Shown here: positions 20,529 through 29,952 of the stretch, in pieces
How the letters are laid out: each line of letters opens with the position of its first letter
Numbering within the stretch: position 1 is the first letter of the stretch
From: Alectoria sarmentosa
Lineage: Eukaryota > Ascomycota > Lecanoromycetes > Lecanorales > Parmeliaceae
Assembly (NCBI GenBank): GCA_009733775.1
Contig: WOGZ01000350.1
Location: 1 to 32,754 of the forward strand
Length of the DNA stretch: 32,754 nt
Direction of reading: 5' to 3'
Position numbers and translations under genes: made by a program
Notes under the pieces: model-generated
The model's input: the letters and a program-made list of their open reading frames with translations, nothing else
Databases searched by the model: none
What the model was told of the DNA's origin: nothing

Positions 20529-21312
20529 GAGAAGAAGGATGACGATGAGGGATGAAAGGCATCAGTTCGCAGCAATTGTCAACTCGATTGCTGTTTTGAG
20601 GCTGTAATGTATGTAAAGTAGCAAGGACCTGGGGAGCGTTGATTGCCGCCGCCAAGAAATCAAGAGGAGGTTCAAGGCGTAGAAACACGCTCTAAGTAAA
20701 ATACACGTATTAAACTTAGGTAGGGTGGTTTCGTTATTTACGAAGCTCGTGCTCTATAAAATTAGTGATCGTCAGTCAACAATAATGCCCGTGTAAGCGG
20801 CTGTGGACACCCTATGATACCCTATTACCGTCCGGCTGGTAAGCTTGATAACAAGCAACACGTCCATCATGTTGTTCACTTTATCATTCTCTGCCAATTC
20901 TTCCCACTACTACTGTTCTCAACCTTTTTCCTCTGATCTCCATCCCATCCCATCCCATCCCATCCCATCCCATCCATCGTAGCTCTGTCCCTTGTCTTCC
21001 TGCTGTCTGTGTCTGCCTATTCCCTTACCAAGCTCTGCAATACATTGAGGCCCACATTACTTGACGCTGTTGCCTATGCTATTGCCAAACTCACCAACTG
21101 TCCCGCCTGCTTGCTGGTGTGCCTCATCTTCAAAAGCTTCCTCGGCCCCTCTCTCCTCGTCCAGGAACTTGAGGCCTTGAGCTCCCAAATTTTTCCATCT
21201 GATCTTGCACACCAAGTAACTTCAATTGGGGCCCAGGCCACATCTGCTCTACGAGTCACGTGCATACCCTCACTCATCAGAGGTACTTACTTGCCTTTCA
21301 ATTGGCAGCACC
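20529..21312 (+). promoter_or_regulatory. Intergenic region upstream of the MFS gene
   Basis: 780 bp between the thioesterase-like stop and the MFS start, holding the 3' end of one gene and the promoter and leader of the other. A (CATCC)n pentamer array (20,941-20,975) precedes a pyrimidine-rich leader, a usual fungal pre-start arrangement. CCTCGG occurs at 21,140-21,145. No further gene is seen. Confidence 0.5.
20941..20975 (+). repeat. (CATCC)n pentanucleotide microsatellite
   Basis: Seven CATCC units without interruption, about 340 bp upstream of the MFS transporter start codon. Confidence 0.9.
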
Positions 21313-23481
21313 ATGCCGACTTCCGACGAAATCTCAGCCAGCGAGATCACTCTCACGCCGGCAACCGATGGAGTCTCGGAATACCAGCAGTATCTGGAGA
21401 AGACTAGTCGAAGGGATAGTCGAGGAGATGCTTCTCTTTCTTCCCGTACGGTAAACGGCGAGATTCGGCGACACAACTCCTTGGAGAATGCTCCCGCTCA
21501 CACAGTGGATAAAGAGATTCAGCTCGGAGTTCCCGCCGTTCCAATGCTTGAGGCAATAAGACCTGCCCATGAGAGGAAAAAGCCCCCACACAGAGTTGAG
21601 GCTGCCGAAGACCCCTACGAATATCCTGGACCTCTTGCCCTCTCCCTCCTCACAGTTGGCATATGTCTCTCTGTCTTCCTTGTCTCACTAGATAGGACGA
21701 TTGTCGCCACGGTAAGAGCATCATGTGAGAACCTAGGTCCCAGATCGTCTGAACTAATTCCCACTCTTTCAAGGCCATACCGCGCATCACCGACGATTTT
21801 CACTCTTCTGACGATGTTGGTTGGTACGGCAGCGCGTACCTGGTCACAGCTGGCGCTCTCCAGCCTATCTATGGGCGTATATTCATCATGTTCAATATAA
21901 AGTGGTCATTTCTTTGCGCCTTGGGCATCTTCGAGCTCGGAAGTCTCATCTGTGGAGTTTCACCTAATTCCCTCGCACTCATCGTGGGTAGAGCTCTTGC
22001 TGGATGGGGAAGTGCCGGCATCTTGACAGGGTCATTCGTTGTTGTTGCGCATGCTGTACCATTGCAGAGAAGACCGGTTTTCTCGGCGGCTGTTGGGGTA
22101 ATGTTCGGACTTGGAGCTATTGTTGGCCCCTTGTTAGGTGGTGCGTTCACTGATCGTGTCACATGGCGTTGGTGGTAAGTCAAAATTATTACCCAAGAGG
22201 TACTGATCAACGTGTGATAACCTGATTAGTTTCTACTTCAATCTGCCTGTTTGTGGTGCAACTGTGGTCTCCATGATCCTATTTTTCAGGCCACACAAGG
22301 ATGCCCAAGAGAGCGACAAGCCGTTGCGGGCAAAACTACTCGCCCTCGACCTCTTCGGCAACTTCCTTCTGATCGTGGCGGCTGTTATGCTATTCCTGGC
22401 CTTGCAGTTCAACGAGCAAAATTGGGCGTGGGGTAGTGTCCGAATAGTTGGTCTATTGGTTGGCTCTGGGATTACCGCCATCCTCTTTGTCCTTTGGCAG
22501 TGGCGACAGGGTGACAAGGCGCTTCTGCCACCACGCATCATTCTCCAACGCAGCGTGGCGGCCAGCTGCTTAGGCGCTTTCTTGATCTACGGGACCTTCC
22601 TAATTCATGCTTATTATCTTCCCATCTGGTTCCAAGCCATCAAAAACGATAGTGCGATCATGTCTGGAGTCTCCCTAATAGCTTACGTGATAGGTAACGC
22701 ACTCTTTTCGGTCATTGCTGGTATTTTGGTCAGCAAGGTTGGCTACTTCGCTCCTCCAGCCATCATCGGCGCTGCCATCGGAACTGTGGGATGTGGTTTA
22801 CTCTCCACACTTCAGGTGGATAGTGGCCCAGGCCGATGGGTGGGCTATCAAGTCGTTTCGTCAGCTGGACTCGGCATGGCCGTCCAACAGGGTGTCATTG
22901 CCGTCCAAACCGTCCTCACGTTGGAACAGATTCCAATTGGAATCGCTGCCATTATCAGTATGCAGAGTTTAGGCGGAGCTGTTTTCGTCTCGGTGGGAAA
23001 CAACATACTGCAAAACATCCTAGACCAGGCATCCGCAGCAAAAAATCTGCCAGGCATCGACGTCAAAGCCGTCATTACCGCTGGGGCAACACAATTCCGC
23101 TCCATCGTGCCTGCAGAATCCCTGCCTGCTTTGCTGGTTGCCTATAATTATGCTCTTCAAAGGGTTTTTATCGCTGCAATTCCTCTTTCCGGCCTCGCCT
23201 TCATTTTCGCACTTGGGCTTGAATGGAAGAGCGTCCGAGACAAGAAACCTACGCTCGAAGCTGCCTTGGGACCGGCGACCGAGTACAGCGTTGATGGAGA
23301 AGGATTAGAAGCTTCGCAGTCACGACGGCGAAGTGTGGAGAGCATCAGGACTACGGAGAGCCGGGAGAAGACTAGTTTCGAGACTGCCAGGACGTCATTG
23401 CAGTATGAGATGATGGATCTGCCCGAGGCGGCACACCCTAGGCAGAGTCAGCTCTCTGTTCCGGGTTCGTGGTGCGATTGA
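21313..23481 (+). CDS. MFS transporter, DHA2 (14-TM) drug:H+ antiporter type
   Basis: A proton-driven exporter of the major facilitator superfamily in the plasma membrane. Exons 21313-21711, 21774-22174 and 22230-23481 give 683 residues, the size expected for 14-TM DHA2 proteins with an extended N-terminus. The first ~105 residues are polar and presumably cytosolic. TM1 then leads into LDRTIVATAIPRI (126-138), the DHA2 form of motif D1. Further motifs are GALQPIYGR (160-168, degenerate motif A), GRALAGWGSAGI (205-216, motif B) and GLGAIVGPLLGG (245-256, motif C), the antiporter signature. Later segments such as FLIYGTFLIHAYYLPIWFQ are usual for this group. The C-terminus is a Ser/Arg-rich cytosolic tail ending SWCD. 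The start is ATG 21313 in the good context CACCATG. Fungal relatives export toxins, azoles or secondary metabolites; the cargo here is unknown. It is convergent with the Rds1-type gene. Confidence 0.96.
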
Positions 23482-24260
23482 GGCTTTTTCCCTGCGGCCC
23501 CACCTCTGGCGCCCTAGAGCCGAGTAAGTATGCCCGTGACCGTTCCGGGGTAAAAATGGTTAGAGGTGGATGTAGGCGAATGATGAGTTGAATCCGATGC
23601 AAGCAGAAATCATGAGTTGAATTCGTCGCATTTCCTTGACCCATGGCCATATAACCGTATATTGTCTTACCGAGTCACGGGCTTCCGCCCTTTGATTTCC
23701 ACCAGGTTGTACGAGTATGCGTCTTGAGCCCGCAGCCCCGCAGCTTACAGCTCGTCCTGGACAAATATCATTAAAATCCGTATATTTGCCGGGCAAAAGG
23801 ACTTTGCTGTGAAAATTCTCCTGCTTGCTTTTATTCAAAATGGAAAAATCTATAGACTCGAAGAATAGTATGTAAGTAGATGAGTTACGTCTATTGATTA
23901 CATAAAAGATTTTCGAGGCATTTTTGAGGGTTAGAATTGAAGTTGTTGTAAAGACTTTTTTGAAAGCTCTCGCCCGCCTAATTTTAGCGGGGCCGGATTT
24001 TAATGACTTTTGAGCAGGTCAATGTTGCAACCTGCGCACTCGAAATTCGTCCATCATCTGCTCAGATTCCAAGATATATCATTACATATATGAATTTGAT
24101 GCTTGGGAACCTACGAGAGCACAGGCTTGACCGCAGGAACTGATGTTATATTACATGTTCCTTAAGCCTATAGAGGCCACAAAGACATGGTCTCACTCCC
24201 GAAGACTTTTTTTCTCACACTACCATTCACTTGCATACAAAAATATCCCTCTGACAACGC
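23482..24260. other. Convergent intergenic region
   Basis: 780 bp between the stops of the MFS gene (plus) and the Rds1-type gene (minus). It presumably contains both 3' untranslated regions. The centre (23,800-24,180) is somewhat A+T-rich. No gene or RNA structure is recognised. Confidence 0.5.
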
Positions 24261-25352
24261 TCACAAGACGCCACTATTGACCACCAACGGCTGCTCAGTA
24301 ATTACCAAGGGTCCTGCCTTGACGGAATCGATCGTTGGGGCACCAGGCGTGTCTGAAATGACTGCAAGGAACAAGCCCCTAGCTTCAAACTCCGGTGGTA
24401 TGACCGACGCGTTGGTTTTGGTGTCGAATGGCTCCGTGATGTTAAGCAGCCCGTGGAAATAGACGGCGTAGTAAGTCGTGCCAGCTTTGAAACTTGGCTG
24501 ATTAGCCGGATTAGAAAAGGCAAACGTGACTGGAGACCCAGGCAGCAGCGTTGTCGAATTCGATCTGTAGCTCAACGACGGTAATCTCTGACTTGGGACC
24601 GGATAGGTTGGGTTGCCCGCTGGGCAAGAGCCTGGGACGATGAACACTGTAGTGGTGTCGAGGATCTCGTTGGCGTAAGGGAAGACTGTGTCGACGGGGC
24701 CGGCGAAGGGAGACTGCTGCCAGATGTCGATGAGGCCCCAGGCCTCGTGTCGTGACTCGGTCTCAGCAATCGCGACCAAGGCAGCCTTGGACGAGTTGAG
24801 CTGTGCCTGGAGAACGAGACCTGTTAGGAAGGCCATGCTTGCAATCTCAACGACGGTGTGGGCAGCAAGAAAGGCAACAGGGCTGGTGATTCCAAATTGA
24901 TATTTGCAGGGAGCGGGCTTGGTGGAAGCATCGGAGATTTGCTCTTCAAAGATACGGCCATGGCCAGCTTCATTGTCGCGGATTTCGACGATTCTCTGAT
25001 AAGTATGTGAGGGGTAGCCGGCGTCTTCGAAAGCAGATTGGTTGAAGGTCTCTACACCGAATTGGTAAAAGGAATAGATGGCCAACTCTGCACCGAGGAG
25101 ATTCTGGAAGAGGAGGTCGTCGGCCCCTTTGGTGCCATTGCTTGTGGGAAAGACAGGCTGCGAGTAATTGCCAGGGAAGGGAGGTGACGTGCTATTGTCA
25201 CTGGTGTAGTAGGACGACTCGGCGGGGATTGGTCCAAAATTCGGGTCATCAAGAATCTGGCTGGAACCTTGTGGAGAGGGGGCCGGTGCGGCGTGCAAGT
25301 TGACGGCAAGCACCAAAACGGCGGAGAGGAGGCTGGTAGAAGTTGAAGGCAT
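24261..25352 (-). CDS. rds1: Rds1-type secreted ferritin-like protein
   Basis: A ferritin-like-domain protein of the fungal Rds1 (stress response protein) family. Schizosaccharomyces rds1 is known as a nutrient- and stress-regulated gene; biochemical activity is not established. One uninterrupted exon of 363 residues starts at ATG 25352; the frame extends further upstream but without an ATG. A signal peptide is clear (MPSTSTSLLSAVLVLAVNLHAA, cleavage near 21-24), and there are many NxS/T sites, so the protein is probably secreted or wall-linked. The four-helix core has LLGAELAIYSFYQFG (E89), EIRDNEAGHGRIFE (E128xxH131), HTVVEIASMAF (E169) and AETESRHEAW (E199xxH202), so both ExxH metal-ligand pairs are intact. 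A beta-rich C-terminal part (about 235-363) follows, as usual in this family. It is divergent from the CYP52-clan P450, sharing a 1.95-kb upstream region. Confidence 0.94.
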   Translation of the reverse strand: MPSTSTSLLSAVLVLAVNLHAAPAPSPQGSSQILDDPNFGPIPAESSYYTSDNSTSPPFPGNYSQPVFPTSNGTKGADDLLFQNLLGAELAIYSFYQFGVETFNQSAFEDAGYPSHTYQRIVEIRDNEAGHGRIFEEQISDASTKPAPCKYQFGITSPVAFLAAHTVVEIASMAFLTGLVLQAQLNSSKAALVAIAETESRHEAWGLIDIWQQSPFAGPVDTVFPYANEILDTTTVFIVPGSCPAGNPTYPVPSQRLPSLSYRSNSTTLLPGSPVTFAFSNPANQPSFKAGTTYYAVYFHGLLNITEPFDTKTNASVIPPEFEARGLFLAVISDTPGAPTIDSVKAGPLVITEQPLVVNSGVL

Positions 25353-26151
25353 CTCGACGACGATATGGGGCGAAGATTGTTGTTGACAAGAGAGTGGGTT
25401 TGGTAAGAAGGAATGGTGTGAAAAAGTGGAAAAGTATGGCCGTAACCCGCAATTATACTCGAACCCGCCTCTCTGGTCACTTGGGTCTTGGCCGATAAAC
25501 AATAGAGAGATGCAGGATGCAGGATGCAATCATACAATCGTACTAGGCTACTGGTAACTTTGAGAAGCGTCATTTTCGAAACCCCGTCAGGGTTGTGTGT
25601 GCATCATCTGGGGCGATGATGGTCTGGAGGATCATGTTCTGTATTGGGACTACCGTCTCCAATCGGAATGAAAAGCGGACTCGAAAGAGATATGCAGGGT
25701 GAGGAGCAGCTTTTGCTTGGAAGCTGTTGGATATGCGAGCCAAGTTGAGAGGAGACCGAATGGAAGGAAAGGTGGTGTGAAGAAGAATGCGATGTGGAGT
25801 TTGGGACAATGCAGGGACGGAAGGAAAGGCAGAGACGGGCAAGATGGACAGGGCTAATGAGTAGTCATGCACATACTGACGGGGTCTCTCCACTGAAAAG
25901 GGAAGGATGGCGGTCAGCTAAGCTCTATCCTCTACCTGTATCCTCTACCTGTCCCAAGAGTATCATCCTCTTTCGCCATCCCAACACAATTCCCTGTCGC
26001 GTGCAGACTGCAGTAATCGTCCGCCCTAGTGACTTATTTTCCACCCCATTTCCACACTACAGATACTCGGTAGCGCCCATGGACATGGGCATGGGCACGG
26101 AGATGCGTTGGCGCGCATTTATTCTTTTCCAATGATTGATAATGATACGGT

Positions 26152-26180
26152 CATGCATCATGCATCATGCATCATGCATT
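26152..26180 (+). repeat. CATGCAT/ATGCATC tandem repeat
   Basis: Four overlapping copies of ATGCATC in a row. The unit is close to palindromic (ATGCAT), so the array can pair with itself in several registers. Confidence 0.85.
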
Positions 26181-26422
26181 GATGATTGACGTGCGTCATC
26201 GGCAGTAGGCAATAAAGTAAGTAGGCAATAGGCAATAGGCGACATAGACTTTAGGTCATTACCTAACCTGGGCTTGCATAAGTAAGCCGTGTGCTGACTA
26301 AGGCAATCAAGACGGTAAATCCGGAGGACCGGTCGTAGATTGGGCTGCAGAAGCAAAGATGACGATGTGACGATCATCTATCTACTTTACGCTTCATACT
26401 CGAGCAAACCAAACCAAACCAA

Positions 26423-26506
26423 CACCAGCACCAGCACCAGCACCAGCACCAACACCAGCACCAGCACCAACACCAGCACCAACACCAACCAGCACCAGCA
26501 CCAACG
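26423..26506 (+). repeat. (CACCAG)/(CACCAA) hexamer microsatellite
   Basis: About fourteen CACCAG or CACCAA units in nearly continuous phase, preceded by ACCAA repeats (26,406-26,422). One strand is free of G-C alternation and strongly C/A-biased. It lies about 800 bp upstream of the P450 start codon and would vary readily by slippage. Confidence 0.9.
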
Positions 26507-26778
26507 CCAAATGGCAAAGCTGAATGATACTGTACCGAACAAGGGAACCAGATTCCCATGATCAATATCAATCATCAATCATCAATCAAGGGGAATGATA
26601 ACAATCCTATCCCTACGGCAGCTAAAAAGGAAACCAACATCAAAAGCCGAGGCACATGTGTGCTAGCACCACGAGCTAAGCTAAAGTAGTTCCTGCAAGG
26701 CATCGGCCAACCTGCCCGCAGCCTGCGGCCTGCAGCTTCCATGTCGCATCTTCTTCCCCATGCGGCACGCCACCTTCG

Positions 26779-26821
26779 GAAGGGCAAGGGCAAGGGCAGG
26801 GGTAGGGGCAAGGGCCGGGGC
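26779..26821 (+). other. G-run array, potential G-quadruplex
   Basis: Seven runs of three or four G separated by one to three bases (AGGGCAAGGGCAAGGGCAGG and onward) lie on the plus strand. Four such runs with short loops satisfy the usual G-quadruplex pattern, and here there is a surplus. The site is about 480-520 bp upstream of the CYP52-clan P450 start codon, on its coding strand. Folding or regulatory effect is inference. Confidence 0.7.
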
Positions 26822-27303
26822 ATGCATTCTGCTCGTTTTGCACACACCCTCTTCCTGCGCGTCTAACTCCCAAACCATCCCTCACCACCGCGCTAGCAAA
26901 TGCCATTCGGATTGCTAACATCTCCAAGATATGTTGACGCTCGCCCAACGCCATCGTGAGATGGGCACACCTAGTTGCATGCTATGACATGAGCACACGA
27001 CGCTCAGCTGCAACGCCAATATCTCTCTCATCACCACTCGAGGCTGCCGATCTCACGGAAAAGGTGTCGGAGAAAATGGTGGCTTCGGTCTTGGCTTTGC
27101 ACTTCTCTTGCTCAATCAGACATGCTGCCTGATGGTCCGACTTTGGCAAGGCTGCATGCTAACATGTCCCTGGGTCCAGCCTGTCCATCCGTCGATTCAT
27201 CGTCGCCAGCTTCGAACCACTTCTCCCACCTGGCTATGCTCCTGTCCATTTTGAGCAGTCAGTCCCAACACTTTCCCCCTTTGCTACCACTGTGAACTAC
27301 AAA

Positions 27304-29200
27304 ATGCGTTTCTCCTCACTCTTGAGCTTCCTCGTCGGCGTCACTGTCCTCGTTCTTTACAAAATCCTCTCCTCTATCCGTGAGAAAAGACGACAACATG
27401 GGGAAAGTGTGCGTCGCGGGTGTGGACCTTGTCCCATGCTTCCGACAAAAGGCATGTTCGGCATCACGAGATTTCGAGAAAGCATTCGAGAAACTCGCGC
27501 TGAGCGCGGCCCAAAATACATCGTCGAGTCATTGGATGCACAGGGAAAGCATGTCCACACGGCCCAGGTTCGTGTTTTGGATTACGACTTGAATGTGACC
27601 CGCGATCCGGAAAATGCCAAGGCCTGCTTCTCCTCGCAATCCCATGATTTCGATATTGGCCTTCACAGGACTCAAAGCTGGAAACCACTGCTCGGTACAG
27701 GCATCTTCACATCGCAAGGCGAGGCTTGTACGTACATTCCATAGCGAGATTCCAGTTGCAGGTCATGTTGTGAGAATACCAGGCGCTTTCCACTCAAGAA
27801 GTTGCCTCGTAGTTCATGTTCCTGCATTGAACACAGAAGTGCTGACTCCGGAATGTGCGTAGGGAAACATTCTCGAGCTCTGGTGCGGCCGCAATTCTCC
27901 AAGGAGCAGATATCCGATTTGGATCTCGCGAGGAGGCATACGCAAGAACTTCTGGACAAAGTTGTGCCCGGAGTCGACGGCTGGACGGACAGCATGAACC
28001 TTCAGCCTCTTTTTTATAACTTTGCTCTCGACACCGTCACAGAGTTCCTTTATGGATATTCTGTACACTCCCAAAACCACGATGCTCACGCAACCCTCCC
28101 TACCGTCTCTGGTATGGACGAACCCAATCTCCTCGAGCTTAGCACAAATTTTGATCAAGGAAAGCGCTGGATCGAGGAAAGAGGGGCCTTCTACAAATGG
28201 TATTGGCTCATGTCTAGTAAGGACTTTGATCGCCGGTGTCGCGAAATCCACAAGTTGGTCGACTGGTTTGTGCGGATACGCTTGCAAGGCGGAGAAAAAG
28301 AGAGAGATTCCGAAGGGGACGACGGTAAGAAAAAATTCATCCTTCTTGATGAACTGGCCAAAGAAACACAAAACCCTCTCGAACTTCGCAATGAGAGCCT
28401 TTCTCTGCTTTTTGCGGGTCGAGACACTGCTGGCGCATTGCTCGGCTGGGTCTTCTACTTCCTTGCCCGCCACGAGCGCGTCTTCAGAAAACTTCGCTCC
28501 ATCGTCCTCGAAACCTTCGGGCCTTCAATTACCGGCAAGATCGATTTTGCTCAACTTAAAGCATGTCAGTACATGCTCCACACTATCAACGAGTGCTTTC
28601 GCGTCGCCGCAGTGATCCCTCTCAACGAGAGAGTCGCTGTGTGTGACACAACTTTACCGCGCGGAGGGGGCCCCGATGGCTCTCAACCCATCTTCATCCC
28701 CAAAGGCAGACAAATCCTCATTGCGACATATGCTATGCAGCATCGTGCCGACATCTGGGGTGAAGATGTGGAAGAGTTCAAGCCTGAAAGGTGGGAGGGT
28801 AGGAAGGTGGGGTGGGAGTTTATTCCATTTGGTGCAGGCCCACGGAGTTGTCTCGGCCGTAAGTTGAATCCTCCTTTCCCCTCCCCCCCCCAACCCCCCC
28901 ACACTCCAACCCCAACACCAAAGTAGTTGAATTGTATGTCTTCTGAAGATTTGCAAATCTCTGCTCCTTTCAGGCCATGGTTTCCTTTGAATGTCGTGTT
29001 GACCGCACTCGATGGCCGACGTCTAACGCGCCATCATAGAACAATTTTCATTGATGGAGACGAGTTATGTTGTGGTGAGATTTTTGCAGAAGTTTGATCA
29101 TATCGAGAACATGGAGGAGCCTGGGCCAATTCGCCTGCATCACGCTATTGAGAACAGAAGCGGGTCAGGTGTGCAAGTCAGACTCCATGCTGCGAAATAA
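27304..29200 (+). CDS. CYP52-clan cytochrome P450 (alkane/fatty-acid hydroxylase type)
   Basis: An ER-anchored P450 of the CYP52 clan, whose characterised members hydroxylate n-alkanes or the omega end of fatty acids. Exons 27304-27727, 27863-28858 and 29040-29200 give 526 residues, within the clan's usual length. Both junctions restore conserved text: GEA|WKHSRALVRPQFSKEQISD and RSCLG|QQFSLMETSYVVVR. One N-terminal anchor (about 5-22) is present. The I-helix reads FAGRDTAGALLGW (325-337), the K-helix ExxR is E385-R388 (NECFRV), PERW lies at 449-452, and the haem loop is FIPFGAGPRSCLG with Cys471. All are intact. The introns (135 and 181 nt) are longer than those of its neighbours, but each has a good branch point (GCTGAC, TCTAAC). 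Clan membership is clear; the exact family (CYP52, 539, 584, 655 or similar) and substrate are not. It is convergent with the acyltransferase gene. Confidence 0.95.
28859..29039 (+). other. Long C-rich intron of the CYP52-clan P450
   Basis: A 181-nt intron with donor GTAAGT, branch point TCTAAC and acceptor ATAG. Near its start it has a C-rich tract (28,877-28,908) with three runs of four to nine C, followed by smaller runs. The matching G-rich strand could form a quadruplex. An alternative with an extra internal exon is unlikely, because the flanking exons join directly into the conserved CLGQQF motif. Confidence 0.75.
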
Positions 29201-29952
29201 TCAGGCTCTACAAGACAAGCTTGGAGGAGCAATCGGCGTTGGCGAGCTGGCAACATGAACAATGTCTAGAATAGTGATCACCATAGCTGTTTTTGTCTTC
29301 TAATACAAACAGATATTGATCTTGTCGAGACTGCATTTTGACCTCACCGACTTAAAATCGTAGTTATCCTTTTATATATTGAACAAGAAGGCCCGTAGAT
29401 CGCATATGACAAAGTACGCAAATGTGGTCAGTGAGGCATATATGATCATTGCGGCCATGCGAATGTCTACCTTATTCAAACGCCTATGCACATTTCGTTC
29501 AAGCGTGCCTGTCAATGTGGCTAGAGGAGGATTTCTATAATGCCTTGTACACTGATCGTGCACCTCATTGGAAGCCGTACCTTCGGGCTAAGTGCTATGA
29601 ATAAAGCGACAGTGGCGAATATGCGTCAAGTAACCTAGTGTGAACCCAAACGGCGATGTTGGATCTGCATCATTGAGCCGCTGTCTGTCTGAAGACTGGT
29701 GTGTCCGACGTTCTCCAGACTCTGCTCGTCGAATTTTTCTTGGTGGACCAGGAACAAGGAACGATGCCTTGCCCAAACCATATATATCTAACAAGATCTT
29801 TAAGCTACACGGTCTGGTTGCGAGGCTACCACCGATTCACCATTGATCCGACTCATTCGATGCTTGATGAATGCTATTGAACCTCGAACGCTGATTCCGC
29901 TGAACAGCCTCACGGTTACTTTAGCCTCGATCGTAATCTTCGTCCTCGTCCT
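29201..29952. other. Convergent intergenic region
   Basis: 750 bp between the stops of the P450 (plus) and the acyltransferase (minus), presumably their 3' untranslated regions. Small open frames at 29,372-29,846 on both strands show no domain or splice context. Nothing further is recognised. Confidence 0.5.

Larger units (their letters stand above)
25353..27303. promoter_or_regulatory. Divergent upstream region of rds1-type and CYP52-clan genes
   Basis: 1.95 kb that must hold the promoters of the Rds1-type gene (minus) and the P450 (plus). It contains a CATGCAT array (26,152-26,180), a (CACCAG)n hexamer array (26,423-26,506), ATCAATC repeats (26,560-26,588), a G-run array (26,779-26,821) and a CCGAGG hexamer (26,647-26,652). 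Open frames in the region are translations of these repeats, for example Trp/Cys or Val/Leu runs. No gene is supported. Confidence 0.55.

Noticed and set aside
21226..21312. Upstream start for the MFS transporter
   Set aside because: The frame extends upstream only from a TTG; the ATG at 21,313 has a CACC context and gives a normal N-terminus.
24261..25529. Longer N-terminus for the Rds1-type protein from 25,529
   Set aside because: The upstream extension starts at a non-ATG codon and would bury the clear signal peptide that begins at the ATG at 25,352.
26374..26578. Trp/Cys and Val/Leu repeat frames on the minus strand
   Set aside because: Direct translation of the CACCAG/CACCAA microsatellite.
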